Shown here one piece after another: positions 53,560 through 62,810 of a stretch of DNA of 64,000 nucleotides. The translations under genes were made by a program, and so were the position numbers. The notes below the pieces were generated by a model that ran no database searches, had not been told where the DNA came from, and saw only the letters and a program-made list of their open reading frames with translations. Origin of the DNA: an uncultured Ruminococcus sp. (GTDB taxonomy: Bacteria; Bacillota; Clostridia; Oscillospirales; Acutalibacteraceae); assembly GCA_902762375.1 (NCBI GenBank), contig CACWNY010000001.1, positions 1-64,000 on the forward strand, in the 5' to 3' direction. Position 1 is the first letter of the stretch, and each line of letters opens with the position of its first letter.

Positions 53560-56500
53560 TTATCCTACAGTAATTTCGCAAGTGGCGACCAGTCCATCTG
53601 ACGCAATTACCTTGACAGTTGCCGAACCTGAACCTCTTGCGACAACTCTACCACTGGAATTTACTGTGGCAACAGCAGTATTGGTACTTTTGAAAGTATA
53701 AGTTACCGTATCGTCCGCAGGAGTAAGGGTAGGAGTGAGAACATATTGTTCGGCAACATTCATTGTCAGACTGGTTTTATCCAGTGTCAGAGTTTTCGGC
53801 AAAGTGACATTGACCGTACAGGTTGCTGTCAGACCGCTGTCTGTTCTGACCGTAATTGTTGCCGTACCCTCATCTCTTGCCACAATTCTGCCACTGGAAT
53901 TGACAGTCGCTACCGCAGGATTATTACTCTTGAAAGTATAAGTAACCTGTGTAGCAGGAGTTACGGTTGGTGTCAGAGTATACTGTTGGGCGACATTCAT
54001 ATCCAGAGTTGTTTTGTCAAGAGTAAGTGTTGTGCTTGATTTTACGGTAACAGTGCAGGTTGCCGTAAGACCGTTGGAAGTTCTCACGGTAATTTTTGCC
54101 GTACCCTCACCTCTTGCCACAACTCTGCCGTTGGAATTAACAGTCGCTACCGCAGGATTACTACTCTTGAAAGTATATTCCGTAATGGCATCAGACGGGG
54201 TAATTGTCGGAATAAGTGTATACATATCCTTGATATTCATTGTCAGTTTTGTTTTGTTGAGGGTAAGTGTTTCGGGACTTTTATGTACTGTGACTTGGCA
54301 GGTAGCTTTTTTGCCGTTTTCTGTGATAACAGTAATCGTTACTGTACCCTCACCTCTTGCCACAACTCTACCGCTGGAATTGACTGTTGCGACAGTCGTA
54401 TTACTACTCTTGAAAGTATAAGTTGTTGCTACCGCAGGTGTTACCGTAGGCGTAAGCGTATACATTTCTTTTACACCAAGAGAAAGTGTTGTCTTATCAA
54501 GTGTAACAGACTGAGGATAAATCTTTACGGTTACCTTACAGGTAGCTGTTTTGCCGTCAACAGTGGTTGCGGTGATGGTTGCTGAACCCGTAGCCTTAGC
54601 CGTGACAGTACCGTTTTCGTCCACTGTGGCAACAGAAGTCTTGCTACTTGTCCATGTGACTTGCGGAGTGTAATATTCAGGCGTAAATGTTGCGGTAAGC
54701 GTGGCGGTTGTTCCTTTTTCGATAGTCATGGCTGACTTGTTCAGGACAATATCACCTGAATTATAATGTACCGTTGCTGTATTGAAAGGAGCAATACTTG
54801 GTTTGGTCATAGTCTCCCATTGTTCTTGTGTACCCAGATAATAGATATCCATAAGTTTTGCGTCAGTGAAGAAAGCATAATTATCAATCTGTTCCAGAGT
54901 AGCAGGAATGACAACGCTTTCCAGATTATCACAGCCGGCAAAAGTTCTGTAACCTAATTCCGTAATACCTTTGGGAACAACCAGATTTTTCAAAGATTTG
55001 CAGTCAGAGAAAGCATAAGCACCTATCTGTGTTACACTGTCAGAAATTTTAACTTCGGCAAGTCTTAAACAGCTTTGAAATGCGTTGGCGTAAATCGTAA
55101 GCACATCGTCAGGAATTTCTATATAGGTAAGAGAAGAACAGTTACGGAATGCACTGCTGCCAATCTGACCGACAGAAGAGGGTATAGTAATATTTTCCAG
55201 ATTTGAACAGTTATAGAACATACCGCTTCCGATTGCAGAAAGTGAGGCAGGTAATTTAACTGTTTTCAGAGCGGTACAGCCCTCAAAAACAGAATTGCCC
55301 AATGTGACCACACTGTCAGGAATAGTCATGGAAGTCAGTGAAGTACAGTAGGCAAAGGCAGAGCTGTCTATTGTTGCCACACCGGAAGAAATCTGTACAT
55401 TTTTCAGAGCGGAACAGTTGTAGAATGCACTGCTGTTAATTTTCTGAATACCATCAGGAATGGAAACAGAAGTAAGAGCTGTACAATTTCTGAAAGTGCC
55501 ATTACCCAATGTAGTAAGAGAAGAAGAAATACTTACACTTTTCAGATTAGAGCAAGCGTCAAACAGATAATTTCCGATAGAGGTCACACTATTCGGAATA
55601 GTCACAGAAGTCAGACCTGACTTAGTGAAAGCATTATCATTTATACCGGTAACTGTATTGGGAATACTGATTGTTTTCAACGATGAACAGCCATTAAAGG
55701 CATTAGCGTAGATTTTGGTAACACCAACAGGAATATTTACCGATGTCAGGCTGGTGCAGTTACTCAAGACACTGTTGGCTATTTCTGTAATTCCGGAGGG
55801 AAGAACTAACCTAGTCAGAGCGGAACAGCCGGAAAAAGCAGAGCTTTGTATTGAAGTCACACTTTCGGGAATATTGACATTGACAAGAGCGGTACAGTTA
55901 AAAAATACAGCTGAACTGATGGTTGTAACGCCGTCAGGAATAGTTACCTGTTGTAAGCCTGTACAGTTTGCAAAGAAGTGACCGGGAATAGTTTTCCATG
56001 TAGAGGGAACAGTAAAAGAAGTGATATTATTGCAGTGTTCCAGAATATTACCACCTACAGAAGTTACGGTATTGGGAATAGTAAGGCTGTTCAGACCGGA
56101 ATATGCAAAGGCATAAGTTTTAATATTGGTTACGGTTGAAGGGATAGTGAATGAAGTCATTGCCGTACAGCCATAGAAAGCATGGTCACCGATTTCAGTA
56201 ATTGCTCCATTGAAATTCACTTTAGTAAGTGATGTACAACCGCTGAAAATTCCGCTGGGAATTCTGGTGATTTTACCGGGTAAAGTGACCTGTGTGAACG
56301 AAGTGCAGTTCAGAAAAGCATAAGGACCTATCAGGGTAATGTTTTCAGAAAGTGAAATTCCCTGCAGATTGATACAGTCGGCGAAAGCATAATTTCCGAT
56401 ATTGGTAACACTTGCGGGAATGGAAATCTGTTCCAAAGCCTTACAGTTTCGGAATAAGGCTTCTCCGAGAATATGGATATTGTCAGGCAGCTGAACATTG

Positions 56501-57282
56501 TTCAAGGCAAAGCAATTATGGAAAACATAGGAATCCAGTGCAGTAACGGAATTGGGAATAGATATGGCGGTTAATTGTTCACAGTCACTGAAAGCGGCGA
56601 TACCAATTTCCGTAACAGTGTTCGGGATAACAATATTGTTAAGTACTTTACAATTCTGAAACGCATAACCACCGATTTTCAAAAGATGATTTGGTAAGCT
56701 GACCGAAGCAAGTTTACTGCAATAGCGGAATGTATTATTTTCAATGGCAGTAACGCTGTCAGGAATATTGATACTTGTCAGACTTGAACAACCGGAAAAC
56801 GCAGATGTGCCTATCGTGGTGAGTGAATCAGGTAAGGTAATGGAAGTGATACTATTACAATAATTGAATGCACTGCTGTTGATGGTTTGCAAGTGGTCAG
56901 ATAATACAACTTCGGATAAATTATAGCAGGCGTAGAATGCCCATTGTCCGATAGAGATTACCGTATCAGGAATGGTAACAGAAATGATAGAACGGTTATT
57001 GCTGAAAGCACTGTCACCGATAGCCACAACACTTTTATCATCAATGGTATCAGGAATAACAACAGTAGCAGCTGTACCGTTATATTTTTTAATTGTAACG
57101 GTATTATTTTCTACAGTATAGGTAAAGTCTCCATAGGTGTAAGTATCGGTTGCTTTTGATATTTCTCTTGCTTGTGCATTGACGGTTACTTGCGGTGTTT
57201 GAGCAGCCGACACGACCGCCATCGAACTTTGCAGCAACAAAGCTATCATAATACATGACAAACCTTTTTTCAGAATTTTCAT
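53560..57282 (-). CDS. Large secreted BspA-like LRR protein with five Big_2 domains
   Basis: A 1240-residue exported protein. The signal peptide is about residues 1-27. After a TYGDFTYTVENNTVTIKKYNG region come about 32 LRR_5 repeats of 22-23 residues (pattern FxxCxxLxxVxIPxxVTxIxxxAF) to about residue 800. Five Big_2 domains follow with near-identical FKSSNxAVATVNSSGRVVARGEG segments. It ends in CEITVG with no sortase, dockerin or membrane anchor, so it is probably released or non-covalently held. LRR/Big_2 proteins often mediate adhesion, but the ligand is unknown. The close similarity among the Big_2 copies suggests recent internal duplication. Confidence 0.93.
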   Translation of the reverse strand: MKILKKGLSCIMIALLLQSSMAVVSAAQTPQVTVNAQAREISKATDTYTYGDFTYTVENNTVTIKKYNGTAATVVIPDTIDDKSVVAIGDSAFSNNRSIISVTIPDTVISIGQWAFYACYNLSEVVLSDHLQTINSSAFNYCNSITSITLPDSLTTIGTSAFSGCSSLTSINIPDSVTAIENNTFRYCSKLASVSLPNHLLKIGGYAFQNCKVLNNIVIPNTVTEIGIAAFSDCEQLTAISIPNSVTALDSYVFHNCFALNNVQLPDNIHILGEALFRNCKALEQISIPASVTNIGNYAFADCINLQGISLSENITLIGPYAFLNCTSFTQVTLPGKITRIPSGIFSGCTSLTKVNFNGAITEIGDHAFYGCTAMTSFTIPSTVTNIKTYAFAYSGLNSLTIPNTVTSVGGNILEHCNNITSFTVPSTWKTIPGHFFANCTGLQQVTIPDGVTTISSAVFFNCTALVNVNIPESVTSIQSSAFSGCSALTRLVLPSGITEIANSVLSNCTSLTSVNIPVGVTKIYANAFNGCSSLKTISIPNTVTGINDNAFTKSGLTSVTIPNSVTSIGNYLFDACSNLKSVSISSSLTTLGNGTFRNCTALTSVSIPDGIQKINSSAFYNCSALKNVQISSGVATIDSSAFAYCTSLTSMTIPDSVVTLGNSVFEGCTALKTVKLPASLSAIGSGMFYNCSNLENITIPSSVGQIGSSAFRNCSSLTYIEIPDDVLTIYANAFQSCLRLAEVKISDSVTQIGAYAFSDCKSLKNLVVPKGITELGYRTFAGCDNLESVVIPATLEQIDNYAFFTDAKLMDIYYLGTQEQWETMTKPSIAPFNTATVHYNSGDIVLNKSAMTIEKGTTATLTATFTPEYYTPQVTWTSSKTSVATVDENGTVTAKATGSATITATTVDGKTATCKVTVKIYPQSVTLDKTTLSLGVKEMYTLTPTVTPAVATTYTFKSSNTTVATVNSSGRVVARGEGTVTITVITENGKKATCQVTVHKSPETLTLNKTKLTMNIKDMYTLIPTITPSDAITEYTFKSSNPAVATVNSNGRVVARGEGTAKITVRTSNGLTATCTVTVKSSTTLTLDKTTLDMNVAQQYTLTPTVTPATQVTYTFKSNNPAVATVNSSGRIVARDEGTATITVRTDSGLTATCTVNVTLPKTLTLDKTSLTMNVAEQYVLTPTLTPADDTVTYTFKSTNTAVATVNSSGRVVARGSGSATVKVIASDGLVATCEITVG

Positions 57283-57309
57283 TAACAGACCTCTCCTTTA
57301 TTTAAAATG

Positions 57310-57325
57310 AGTACCATACGGTACT
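57310..57325 (-). promoter_or_regulatory. Palindrome upstream of the large LRR gene
   Basis: AGTACC-ATAC-GGTACT is a perfect 6-bp inverted repeat 28 bases upstream of the ATG, close to the AGGAGAGG ribosome site. It may be an operator or small hairpin in the leader. It shares GTACC/GGTAC with palindromes at 14074 and 48911. Confidence 0.45.
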
Positions 57326-57439
57326 ATTAAAGTAATTTTAATATGTTGGTTGATAATTTGCAATAGATTTTGGGAATTTTCTTTTTTGCATAACAAAACA
57401 GATGAAAAATTGACAGCATGAACAAAAAGTTATATATTA

Positions 57440-57584
57440 TGTCAAAATTTGCATACGCAAATTTTGTTTTAAATTTTTGGGAGTTAAAGGGCTTCGCCCT
57501 TTAAAATCCCATCAGGGGCGTTGCCCCTGAACCCCACGAACTTTTTGAAAAAAGTTCGACAAAAACTTTTAATCGTCATAGCTA
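57440..57584 (+). repeat. Modular hairpin repeat, copy 23 (forward monomer)
   Basis: It has S0 (CATAC loop), S1, S2 (CAGGGGC/GCCCCTG), CGAAC-type S3 and tail TTTTAATCGTCATAGCT. It lies between the divergent LRR and yfhO genes, just upstream of the yfhO promoter. Confidence 0.9.
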
Positions 57585-57618
57585 TAGGTTGCTTTTTCAT
57601 AATTACGAATACATTAAA

Positions 57619-57647
57619 TTGACAGCTATAGAAAAAAGTTATATAAT
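57619..57647 (+). promoter_or_regulatory. Consensus sigma-70 promoter of the YfhO gene
   Basis: TTGACA (57619-57624), a 17-base spacer and TATAAT (57642-57647) match the consensus exactly. The predicted transcript leader is only about 16 bases before ATG 57670, so the gene is probably expressed strongly and with little leader control. Confidence 0.88.
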
Positions 57648-57669
57648 AACTGAAAGGGAGGGGGAGAGT

Positions 57670-60096
57670 ATGGTATTACACCGTGTCCGAATACCGAAAG
57701 CGGAGAAAAAACATTACGGTTTAAGAGCATTCCTGTTGGGATTGTTGGTGGCAACTGTTATCTACTTACCGTTTATGATTTATGATAAGGGTTTATTTTT
57801 ATATTACGGAGATTTCAATGTACAGCAGGTTTCGTTTTACCAACTTATACACGATACAATACAAAACGGTAATATCGGTTGGAGTAACAAGACGGATTTA
57901 GGGGCAAACATTATCGGGTCATATTCATTTTATATATTAGGCAGTCCGTTTTTCTGGCTGACAATGATAGCCCCGAGCAAAGCTGTACCCTATTTTATAG
58001 GACCTTTATTAATTTTGAAAACAGCTTGTATGTCTTTTACCGCCTATATTTATTTACGGCGATATACCTATGATAAAAATTTTGCCGTTTTAGGCGGATT
58101 GCTATATGCTTTTTCGGGATTTACCTGTTTCAACATTTTCTTCAATCATTTTCACGAACCAATGATAATATTCCCCCTGTTGTTGTCCGCTATAGACGAA
58201 CTTTTTCTCAACAACCGCAAAGGTGTTGTGGCACTTGCGGTATGTTTCAGCGGACTGTTCAATTATTATTTTTTTGTGGGACAAGTGATATTTGTCATTT
58301 TGTACTGGCTGTTCAGGATATTTTCGAAATCCTATCCATTCCGAATCCGAAATATGCTGGCAGTACTTTTTGAAAGTGTTGTCGGGTTAGGTATGGCGAT
58401 GATACTTTTATTACCCACCATACTTTGTGTAACACAGAACAGTCGTGTAACGAACTATCTCAACGGCTGGGGCGGACTGGTCTACAGCAGTCCGCAACGG
58501 TACATCAACATTCTGACCGCCTTTTTATTTCCCCCTGAATTGCCTGCCTTTCCGACCTTTACACCTGACGCTAACAACAAATGGGGTTCATTATCAGGCT
58601 GGTTACCGTTATTCGGTCTGAGCGGAGTGGTAGCTTTTCTGACGAGAAAGAACGGTCACTGGCTGAAGAAATTTTTACCATTTTTATTTTTTGTTGCCTT
58701 TATTCCCTTGCTGAACAATATGTTTCAGTTATTCAATGCACAATATTATGCCCGTTGGATGTATATGCTTGTATTGATGATGGTATTGGCAACTTGTATG
58801 TCGTTGGAAGATTACCGAAGTAAATGGGCATATGCGATAGGAGTAGTTACTTTTCTGACAGGGTTTTTCTCTGTTGTGATTGCTTTCATGCCGAAGTATA
58901 CGAAAAATTCCGCAGGAGAGAAAAAATATACATTCGGGCTGATGGGGTCAAAAATCATATTTTTTGTTCATTGTGCGATTGTGGTATTTTGTCTGATACT
59001 GCTTATTTTTCTGATGATTTTCTTTCGCAAAAGAAAGAAACTTTTATCTGTTATCAGTATTGTTTTAGTTTGTGTCATATCCGCAGGCTACAGCATATAT
59101 ATTATCGGTATGGGAAAAACACACGGTTACGATTCACAGAAATATATGAGAGGATTGGTCATCAATCACAAAGACGATATCCATTTGCCGAACAGTGAAA
59201 ATGTACGGACAGATTTCTATAAAATGATGGATAATTCAGGAATGTTCTGGCAGTTGCCGAACATACAGGCTTTTCACAGTGTAGTACCAGGTTCAATCAT
59301 GGAATTTTACAACAACATAGGTGTAACGAGAGATGTTGGTTCACGACCTGATACGGGCGAATATGCTATCCGTCCATTACTTTCGGTAAAGTGGCTGATT
59401 GACTATGTTGACGATGACAATAATTTCAGTTCAGACAATGGTGTTACAGCTATGCCTGGCTGGAAATATTATGACAGACAAAGTCAGTTTGACATATGGG
59501 AAAACGAATATTATATTCCTATGGGTTTCTGGTATGATAACTACATTTCCGAAAAGGATTATGAAGTATGTCAGACCTATAACCGTTCAAAGCTCATGCT
59601 GAGGGCGATGGTGCTGACAAACGAACAGATAAAAAAATACCCGTTCATCGAAAAGAAACTCATCACTAGTCATGACTTGTCGTATAACAAAGCGGAATAC
59701 TTTGAAAACTGCAAAGACCGTCAGCAAAATTCCTGCAAAGACTTTGCTTATCATGACAGCAGTTTCACCGCCACAGTCGACCGAACAGGCAAAAAAGAGA
59801 ATACCTTAGTATTTTTCAGTGTGCCGTATGAAGAAGGCTGGACAGCGACTGTCAACGGAAAAAAAGTGGATATTGAAAAAGTCAATATAGGATTTATGGC
59901 AGTAGAAGTACCGTCTGACACGGTCAGCAAAGTAGAGTTTACTTACACGACACCTGGACTGTCTACAGGGATTACTATTACAGGAATTTCCGTAACCGTT
60001 TTTTTGCTGTATATTTTGTTTATGGTGTTGTACAGTAAAAAAACAGACAGAAAACCTTTGCCTAAGCCAAGAAAATTTCGGATAAAGGAAGTTTAA
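57670..60096 (+). CDS. YfhO-family membrane protein
   Basis: This polytopic membrane protein has about 809 residues. Roughly 12 transmembrane segments occupy the first 550 residues, with early conserved features YYGDFNVQQVSFYQ and NGNIGWSNKTDLGANIIGSYSFY typical of YfhO. An extracytoplasmic domain follows, ending with VFFSVPYEEGWTATVNGKKV, and a last membrane helix. The family is linked to glycosylation of lipoteichoic acid or other wall polymers in Firmicutes, with a GT-C-like fold. GGGAGGGGGAG precedes ATG 57670. An upstream frame would cross the promoter. The TAA stop lies inside repeat copy 24. Confidence 0.9.
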   Translation: MVLHRVRIPKAEKKHYGLRAFLLGLLVATVIYLPFMIYDKGLFLYYGDFNVQQVSFYQLIHDTIQNGNIGWSNKTDLGANIIGSYSFYILGSPFFWLTMIAPSKAVPYFIGPLLILKTACMSFTAYIYLRRYTYDKNFAVLGGLLYAFSGFTCFNIFFNHFHEPMIIFPLLLSAIDELFLNNRKGVVALAVCFSGLFNYYFFVGQVIFVILYWLFRIFSKSYPFRIRNMLAVLFESVVGLGMAMILLLPTILCVTQNSRVTNYLNGWGGLVYSSPQRYINILTAFLFPPELPAFPTFTPDANNKWGSLSGWLPLFGLSGVVAFLTRKNGHWLKKFLPFLFFVAFIPLLNNMFQLFNAQYYARWMYMLVLMMVLATCMSLEDYRSKWAYAIGVVTFLTGFFSVVIAFMPKYTKNSAGEKKYTFGLMGSKIIFFVHCAIVVFCLILLIFLMIFFRKRKKLLSVISIVLVCVISAGYSIYIIGMGKTHGYDSQKYMRGLVINHKDDIHLPNSENVRTDFYKMMDNSGMFWQLPNIQAFHSVVPGSIMEFYNNIGVTRDVGSRPDTGEYAIRPLLSVKWLIDYVDDDNNFSSDNGVTAMPGWKYYDRQSQFDIWENEYYIPMGFWYDNYISEKDYEVCQTYNRSKLMLRAMVLTNEQIKKYPFIEKKLITSHDLSYNKAEYFENCKDRQQNSCKDFAYHDSSFTATVDRTGKKENTLVFFSVPYEEGWTATVNGKKVDIEKVNIGFMAVEVPSDTVSKVEFTYTTPGLSTGITITGISVTVFLLYILFMVLYSKKTDRKPLPKPRKFRIKEV

Positions 60097-60204
60097 GGGC
60101 GTTGAGTTTAAGGGCGTTGCCCTTAAAAATCCCATCAGGGGTGTTGCCCCTGAACCCCACGAACTTTTTGAAAAAAGTTCGACAAAAACTTTTAATTGTC
60201 ACCA
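60092..60204 (+). repeat. Modular hairpin repeat, copy 24 (forward, no S0)
   Basis: It has a duplicated S1 start, S1, S2 with a G-U pair (CAGGGGT/GCCCCTG), CGAAC-type S3 and tail. It begins inside the last codons of the YfhO gene and supplies its TAA (60094-60096). Confidence 0.9.
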
Positions 60205-60244
60205 CTATACCTTGAGATAACATTAACGGAAGGAGAAATGATAA

Positions 60245-61522
60245 ATGTCATTTGGAGAGAAGATTCTTGAATACAGAGAAGAAATCCTGAAAGATTTGGC
60301 AAATCTGATAGCGATAGATTCCGTTTCTGTAGAGGGAAAGGAAAAACCGCAACAAGCCTTGAATTATATGCTCAGGCGTGCCGAAGAAATGGGACTTTCT
60401 ACAGCCAATATAGACAATATCGCAGGTCATGTTGAGTACGGAGAGGGTGAAAAACTTTGCGGAGTGCTTACTCATCTTGATGTTGTTCCCGCAGGTGACC
60501 GCTGGACATATGAACCGTTTACCCTCACCAGAGCAAATGGCAGACTGTATGGCAGAGGTGTTGCTGATGATAAAGGTTCAGCGGTGATTACCTTATATTG
60601 CCTGAAAGTTCTGAAAGATAATGGTATTGTTTCTGATAAGCGGATAAGAGCCATTTTCGGTACGAATGAAGAAGTCGGCATGACAGATATGCAACACTAT
60701 TTTTCAAAAGAACCTTTGCCAGATATAGGCTTTACGCCTGACTCTGATTATGGTATTTGTTGTTGTGAGAAAGGCATTTTACAATTTTCACTGACGGGCA
60801 GTAATGAAAACTGTATCATTAAATCTGCTTACGGAGGAAATGCTGTCAATGCAGTGCCTGACAGAGCAGTTTTCAAACTCAATGATTACAGCAAGAATAT
60901 ATTTTTTGGGAAAGCATCTCATGCAATGGAACCGCACAAAGGCAAAAATGCGATTATCATAGGTCTGAAAAAGTTTTCTGACCAGTTTGCCAGAAAAGAA
61001 TTTGGTGATTTGTTTTGTTTTATCTTACGGTACATTTCTGACCAGACAGATGGCGGGTCATTAGGAATAAAACAAGCTGACAGTCGTTCAGGAGAACTGA
61101 CACTGAATATAGGGGTAATCCGTGCTGATGAACATTCTGCGACAGTAAAGATAGATATCCGTTATCCTGTCAGTGCCGATTATGAAAAAATCATACAGAC
61201 CATCAAAGCAAAAGCAGAAGAGTATCATCTTACTTTCACATTGGATAATCATTCCGAACCTCTCAATATATCCCAAGACAGTGACATTGTGCGTATTCTG
61301 AGCAAGTCTTACAGAACCGTAACCGCTACAGACCCTGTGATTTACTCTACAGGTGGCGGAACATATGCAAGAACATTACAAAACAAAGGTGTTGCTTTTG
61401 GACCTGTATTTTCTGATGACTACTCCAATATGCACCGTCCTGATGAATCACTCAATGAGGAAAAATACTTTTTGCACGCACAGATTTGTTTAGAAGCGAT
61501 GTATGAAATGTTCACCGCATGA
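60245..61522 (+). CDS. M20-family dipeptidase (PepV/Sapep-like)
   Basis: A zinc-dependent cytoplasmic dipeptidase of 425 residues, probably hydrolysing dipeptides at the last step of peptide use. Metal ligands appear in the expected order: THLDVVPAGD (His), YGRGVADDKGSAV (Asp), GTNEEVGMTD (Glu), FTPDSDYG (Asp) and DDYSNMHRPDE (His). It is shorter than the typical 460-470 residues of PepV, mainly within the lid domain. AAGGAG lies upstream of the ATG. It stands between repeat copy 24 and a MITE, downstream of the YfhO gene. Confidence 0.9.
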   Translation: MSFGEKILEYREEILKDLANLIAIDSVSVEGKEKPQQALNYMLRRAEEMGLSTANIDNIAGHVEYGEGEKLCGVLTHLDVVPAGDRWTYEPFTLTRANGRLYGRGVADDKGSAVITLYCLKVLKDNGIVSDKRIRAIFGTNEEVGMTDMQHYFSKEPLPDIGFTPDSDYGICCCEKGILQFSLTGSNENCIIKSAYGGNAVNAVPDRAVFKLNDYSKNIFFGKASHAMEPHKGKNAIIIGLKKFSDQFARKEFGDLFCFILRYISDQTDGGSLGIKQADSRSGELTLNIGVIRADEHSATVKIDIRYPVSADYEKIIQTIKAKAEEYHLTFTLDNHSEPLNISQDSDIVRILSKSYRTVTATDPVIYSTGGGTYARTLQNKGVAFGPVFSDDYSNMHRPDESLNEEKYFLHAQICLEAMYEMFTA

Positions 61523-61538
61523 AAAATAATATATCCCC

Positions 61539-61663
61539 CGAACGAAGCAATGTCGTCAACTTAAGAAAAAAGCCTTTTCAAAATAATATATTGCTGTCAT
61601 TCTGAGGAGCAAAAGCAACGAAGAATCTTCAAAAGATTCCTCATGACGACATTGCCGAACGAA
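61539..61663 (+). mobile_element. MITE-like element with 8-bp target duplication CGAACGAA
   Basis: The 109-bp element spans 61547-61655 and begins GCAATGTCGTCA with its exact complement at the right end. CGAACGAA lies on both sides (61539-61546 and 61656-61663). The target is the core CCGAACGAAGTGAGCC of a modular repeat copy. Compared with the 21.6 kb copy it lacks about 30 bases near the right end. There is no coding capacity. Confidence 0.87.
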
Positions 61664-61760
61664 GTGAGCCTTAAAAGTTTTTGTCAAACTTTTTTCAAAA
61701 AGTTTGTGGGGTCAAGGGGCGAAGCCCCTTGTGGGATTTTTAAGGGCAAAGCCCTTAAAC
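61656..61760 (-). repeat. Modular hairpin repeat, copy 25 (core half plus reverse arm)
   Basis: It starts in the core (CGAACGAAGTGAGCC), with CAAAC-type S3, S2 and S1 and no S0. The MITE insertion at 61547-61655 lies in the core of this copy. The left arm expected beyond the MITE is missing. Confidence 0.88.
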
Positions 61761-61784
61761 TATATGAAAGGAATGTGACTGTGA

Positions 61785-62810
61785 ATGAATGCTGAAAAGA
61801 TGTTAAAAAAACAGGCAAAAACAATTTTAGCCAGAGATAACTGGGCAAAATCCATTACAGGATTTCTGATGGTACTGTTAGTTTTAGGGATAGGTTTTAT
61901 TGTCATCAACATTGCCACGCTGTTTATCGGCAGTCTTTTTACTGATGACGGAAGCATTAATTTTGCCAATATTGGTATCATTAATATTATTCTTTGTCTG
62001 CTGATTTGTGTGGGAGCGTTAGCCGTATTGATATTGATGTCGCCGTTGTATACAGGATATATCAGATTTATTGCCGACTGTCGTGACGGCGACAGCGGTG
62101 ATATCAACGATATTTTCTATTATTTCAGCAAAGAGAAATATTTCGAAACCGTTCAGTTCAATATTTATCTCTTTATCAAGAAAGCGGTATATTTGTTATT
62201 GTTTTCCCTGCCTGTGGTAGGATTGCTGTTACTTTCCGATAATTCTCTCTACCAGACCGCTTTACAGATAGGTGCAGTATGGGTAGGCGGAGCGTGTCTG
62301 TTCGGATATTTTTTTATTTCCCGTCTGTATATTCTGTCTGAATATTTATATGTCAGAGGTTTTCATTACGAAAAAGAATCGGATATCGCCAAAGCGTCAA
62401 AATATATCGTCAAGAGAAACTTAGGCAAAGTTATGGGAATATATGTATCGTATCTTGGGTGGCTGATATTGTGTTTTCTGGTGATACCCATTGTGTTTGT
62501 TTATCCCTATTTCAAACATACCGCTGTATTGAGCTACTCCTATCTTTACGATATCGAAAACAGTAATCCCCAATCTCCACTGTATCAATCCGATAAACCG
62601 TCAGAACCCAATCCGCCTGTTTCTGAAATCCAACCTCAGGAAACCCAATTCTCCGAAACTCAAGCCGAAGAAACCCAATTCCCTGAAATTCAACCCGAAG
62701 AAACCCAATTCTTCGAAACTCAAGCCGAAGAAACCCAATTCCCCGAAACTCAACCCGAAGAAACCCAATTCCCCATTTCTGAAACGGAACAGTCTGACGA
62801 TGACAATTAA
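61785..62810 (+). CDS. DUF975-type membrane protein with a C-terminal 10-residue tandem repeat
   Basis: A 341-residue membrane protein with about five or six hydrophobic segments (residues 20-245), matching DUF975: KMLKKQAKTILARDNWAKSI at the N-terminus and YIRFIADCRDGDSGDINDIF. The function of the family is unknown. The C-terminal 80 residues are soluble and carry about four and a half copies of a decapeptide, EETQFPETQP/EETQFSETQA, alternating in pairs. The stop and the last two residues (Asp-Asn) are encoded by the tail of repeat copy 26. GAAAGGAA precedes ATG 61785 by 11 bases. Confidence 0.82.
   Translation: MNAEKMLKKQAKTILARDNWAKSITGFLMVLLVLGIGFIVINIATLFIGSLFTDDGSINFANIGIINIILCLLICVGALAVLILMSPLYTGYIRFIADCRDGDSGDINDIFYYFSKEKYFETVQFNIYLFIKKAVYLLLFSLPVVGLLLLSDNSLYQTALQIGAVWVGGACLFGYFFISRLYILSEYLYVRGFHYEKESDIAKASKYIVKRNLGKVMGIYVSYLGWLILCFLVIPIVFVYPYFKHTAVLSYSYLYDIENSNPQSPLYQSDKPSEPNPPVSEIQPQETQFSETQAEETQFPEIQPEETQFFETQAEETQFPETQPEETQFPISETEQSDDDN
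62640..62776 (+). repeat. In-frame 30-bp tandem repeat in the DUF975 gene
   Basis: About 4.5 units of 30 bases with the shared GAAGAAACCCAATTC block encode a Glu/Thr/Gln/Pro-rich acidic tail. Alternating units are more alike, so the higher-order period is 60 bases. Such arrays can change length by slippage. Confidence 0.88.

Noticed and set aside
53735-54585. Long frames on the opposite strand of the Big_2 region of the large LRR gene
   Set aside because: They are mirror frames of a repetitive coding sequence, with composition and periodicity explained by the LRR/Big_2 gene. No ribosome binding site was seen.
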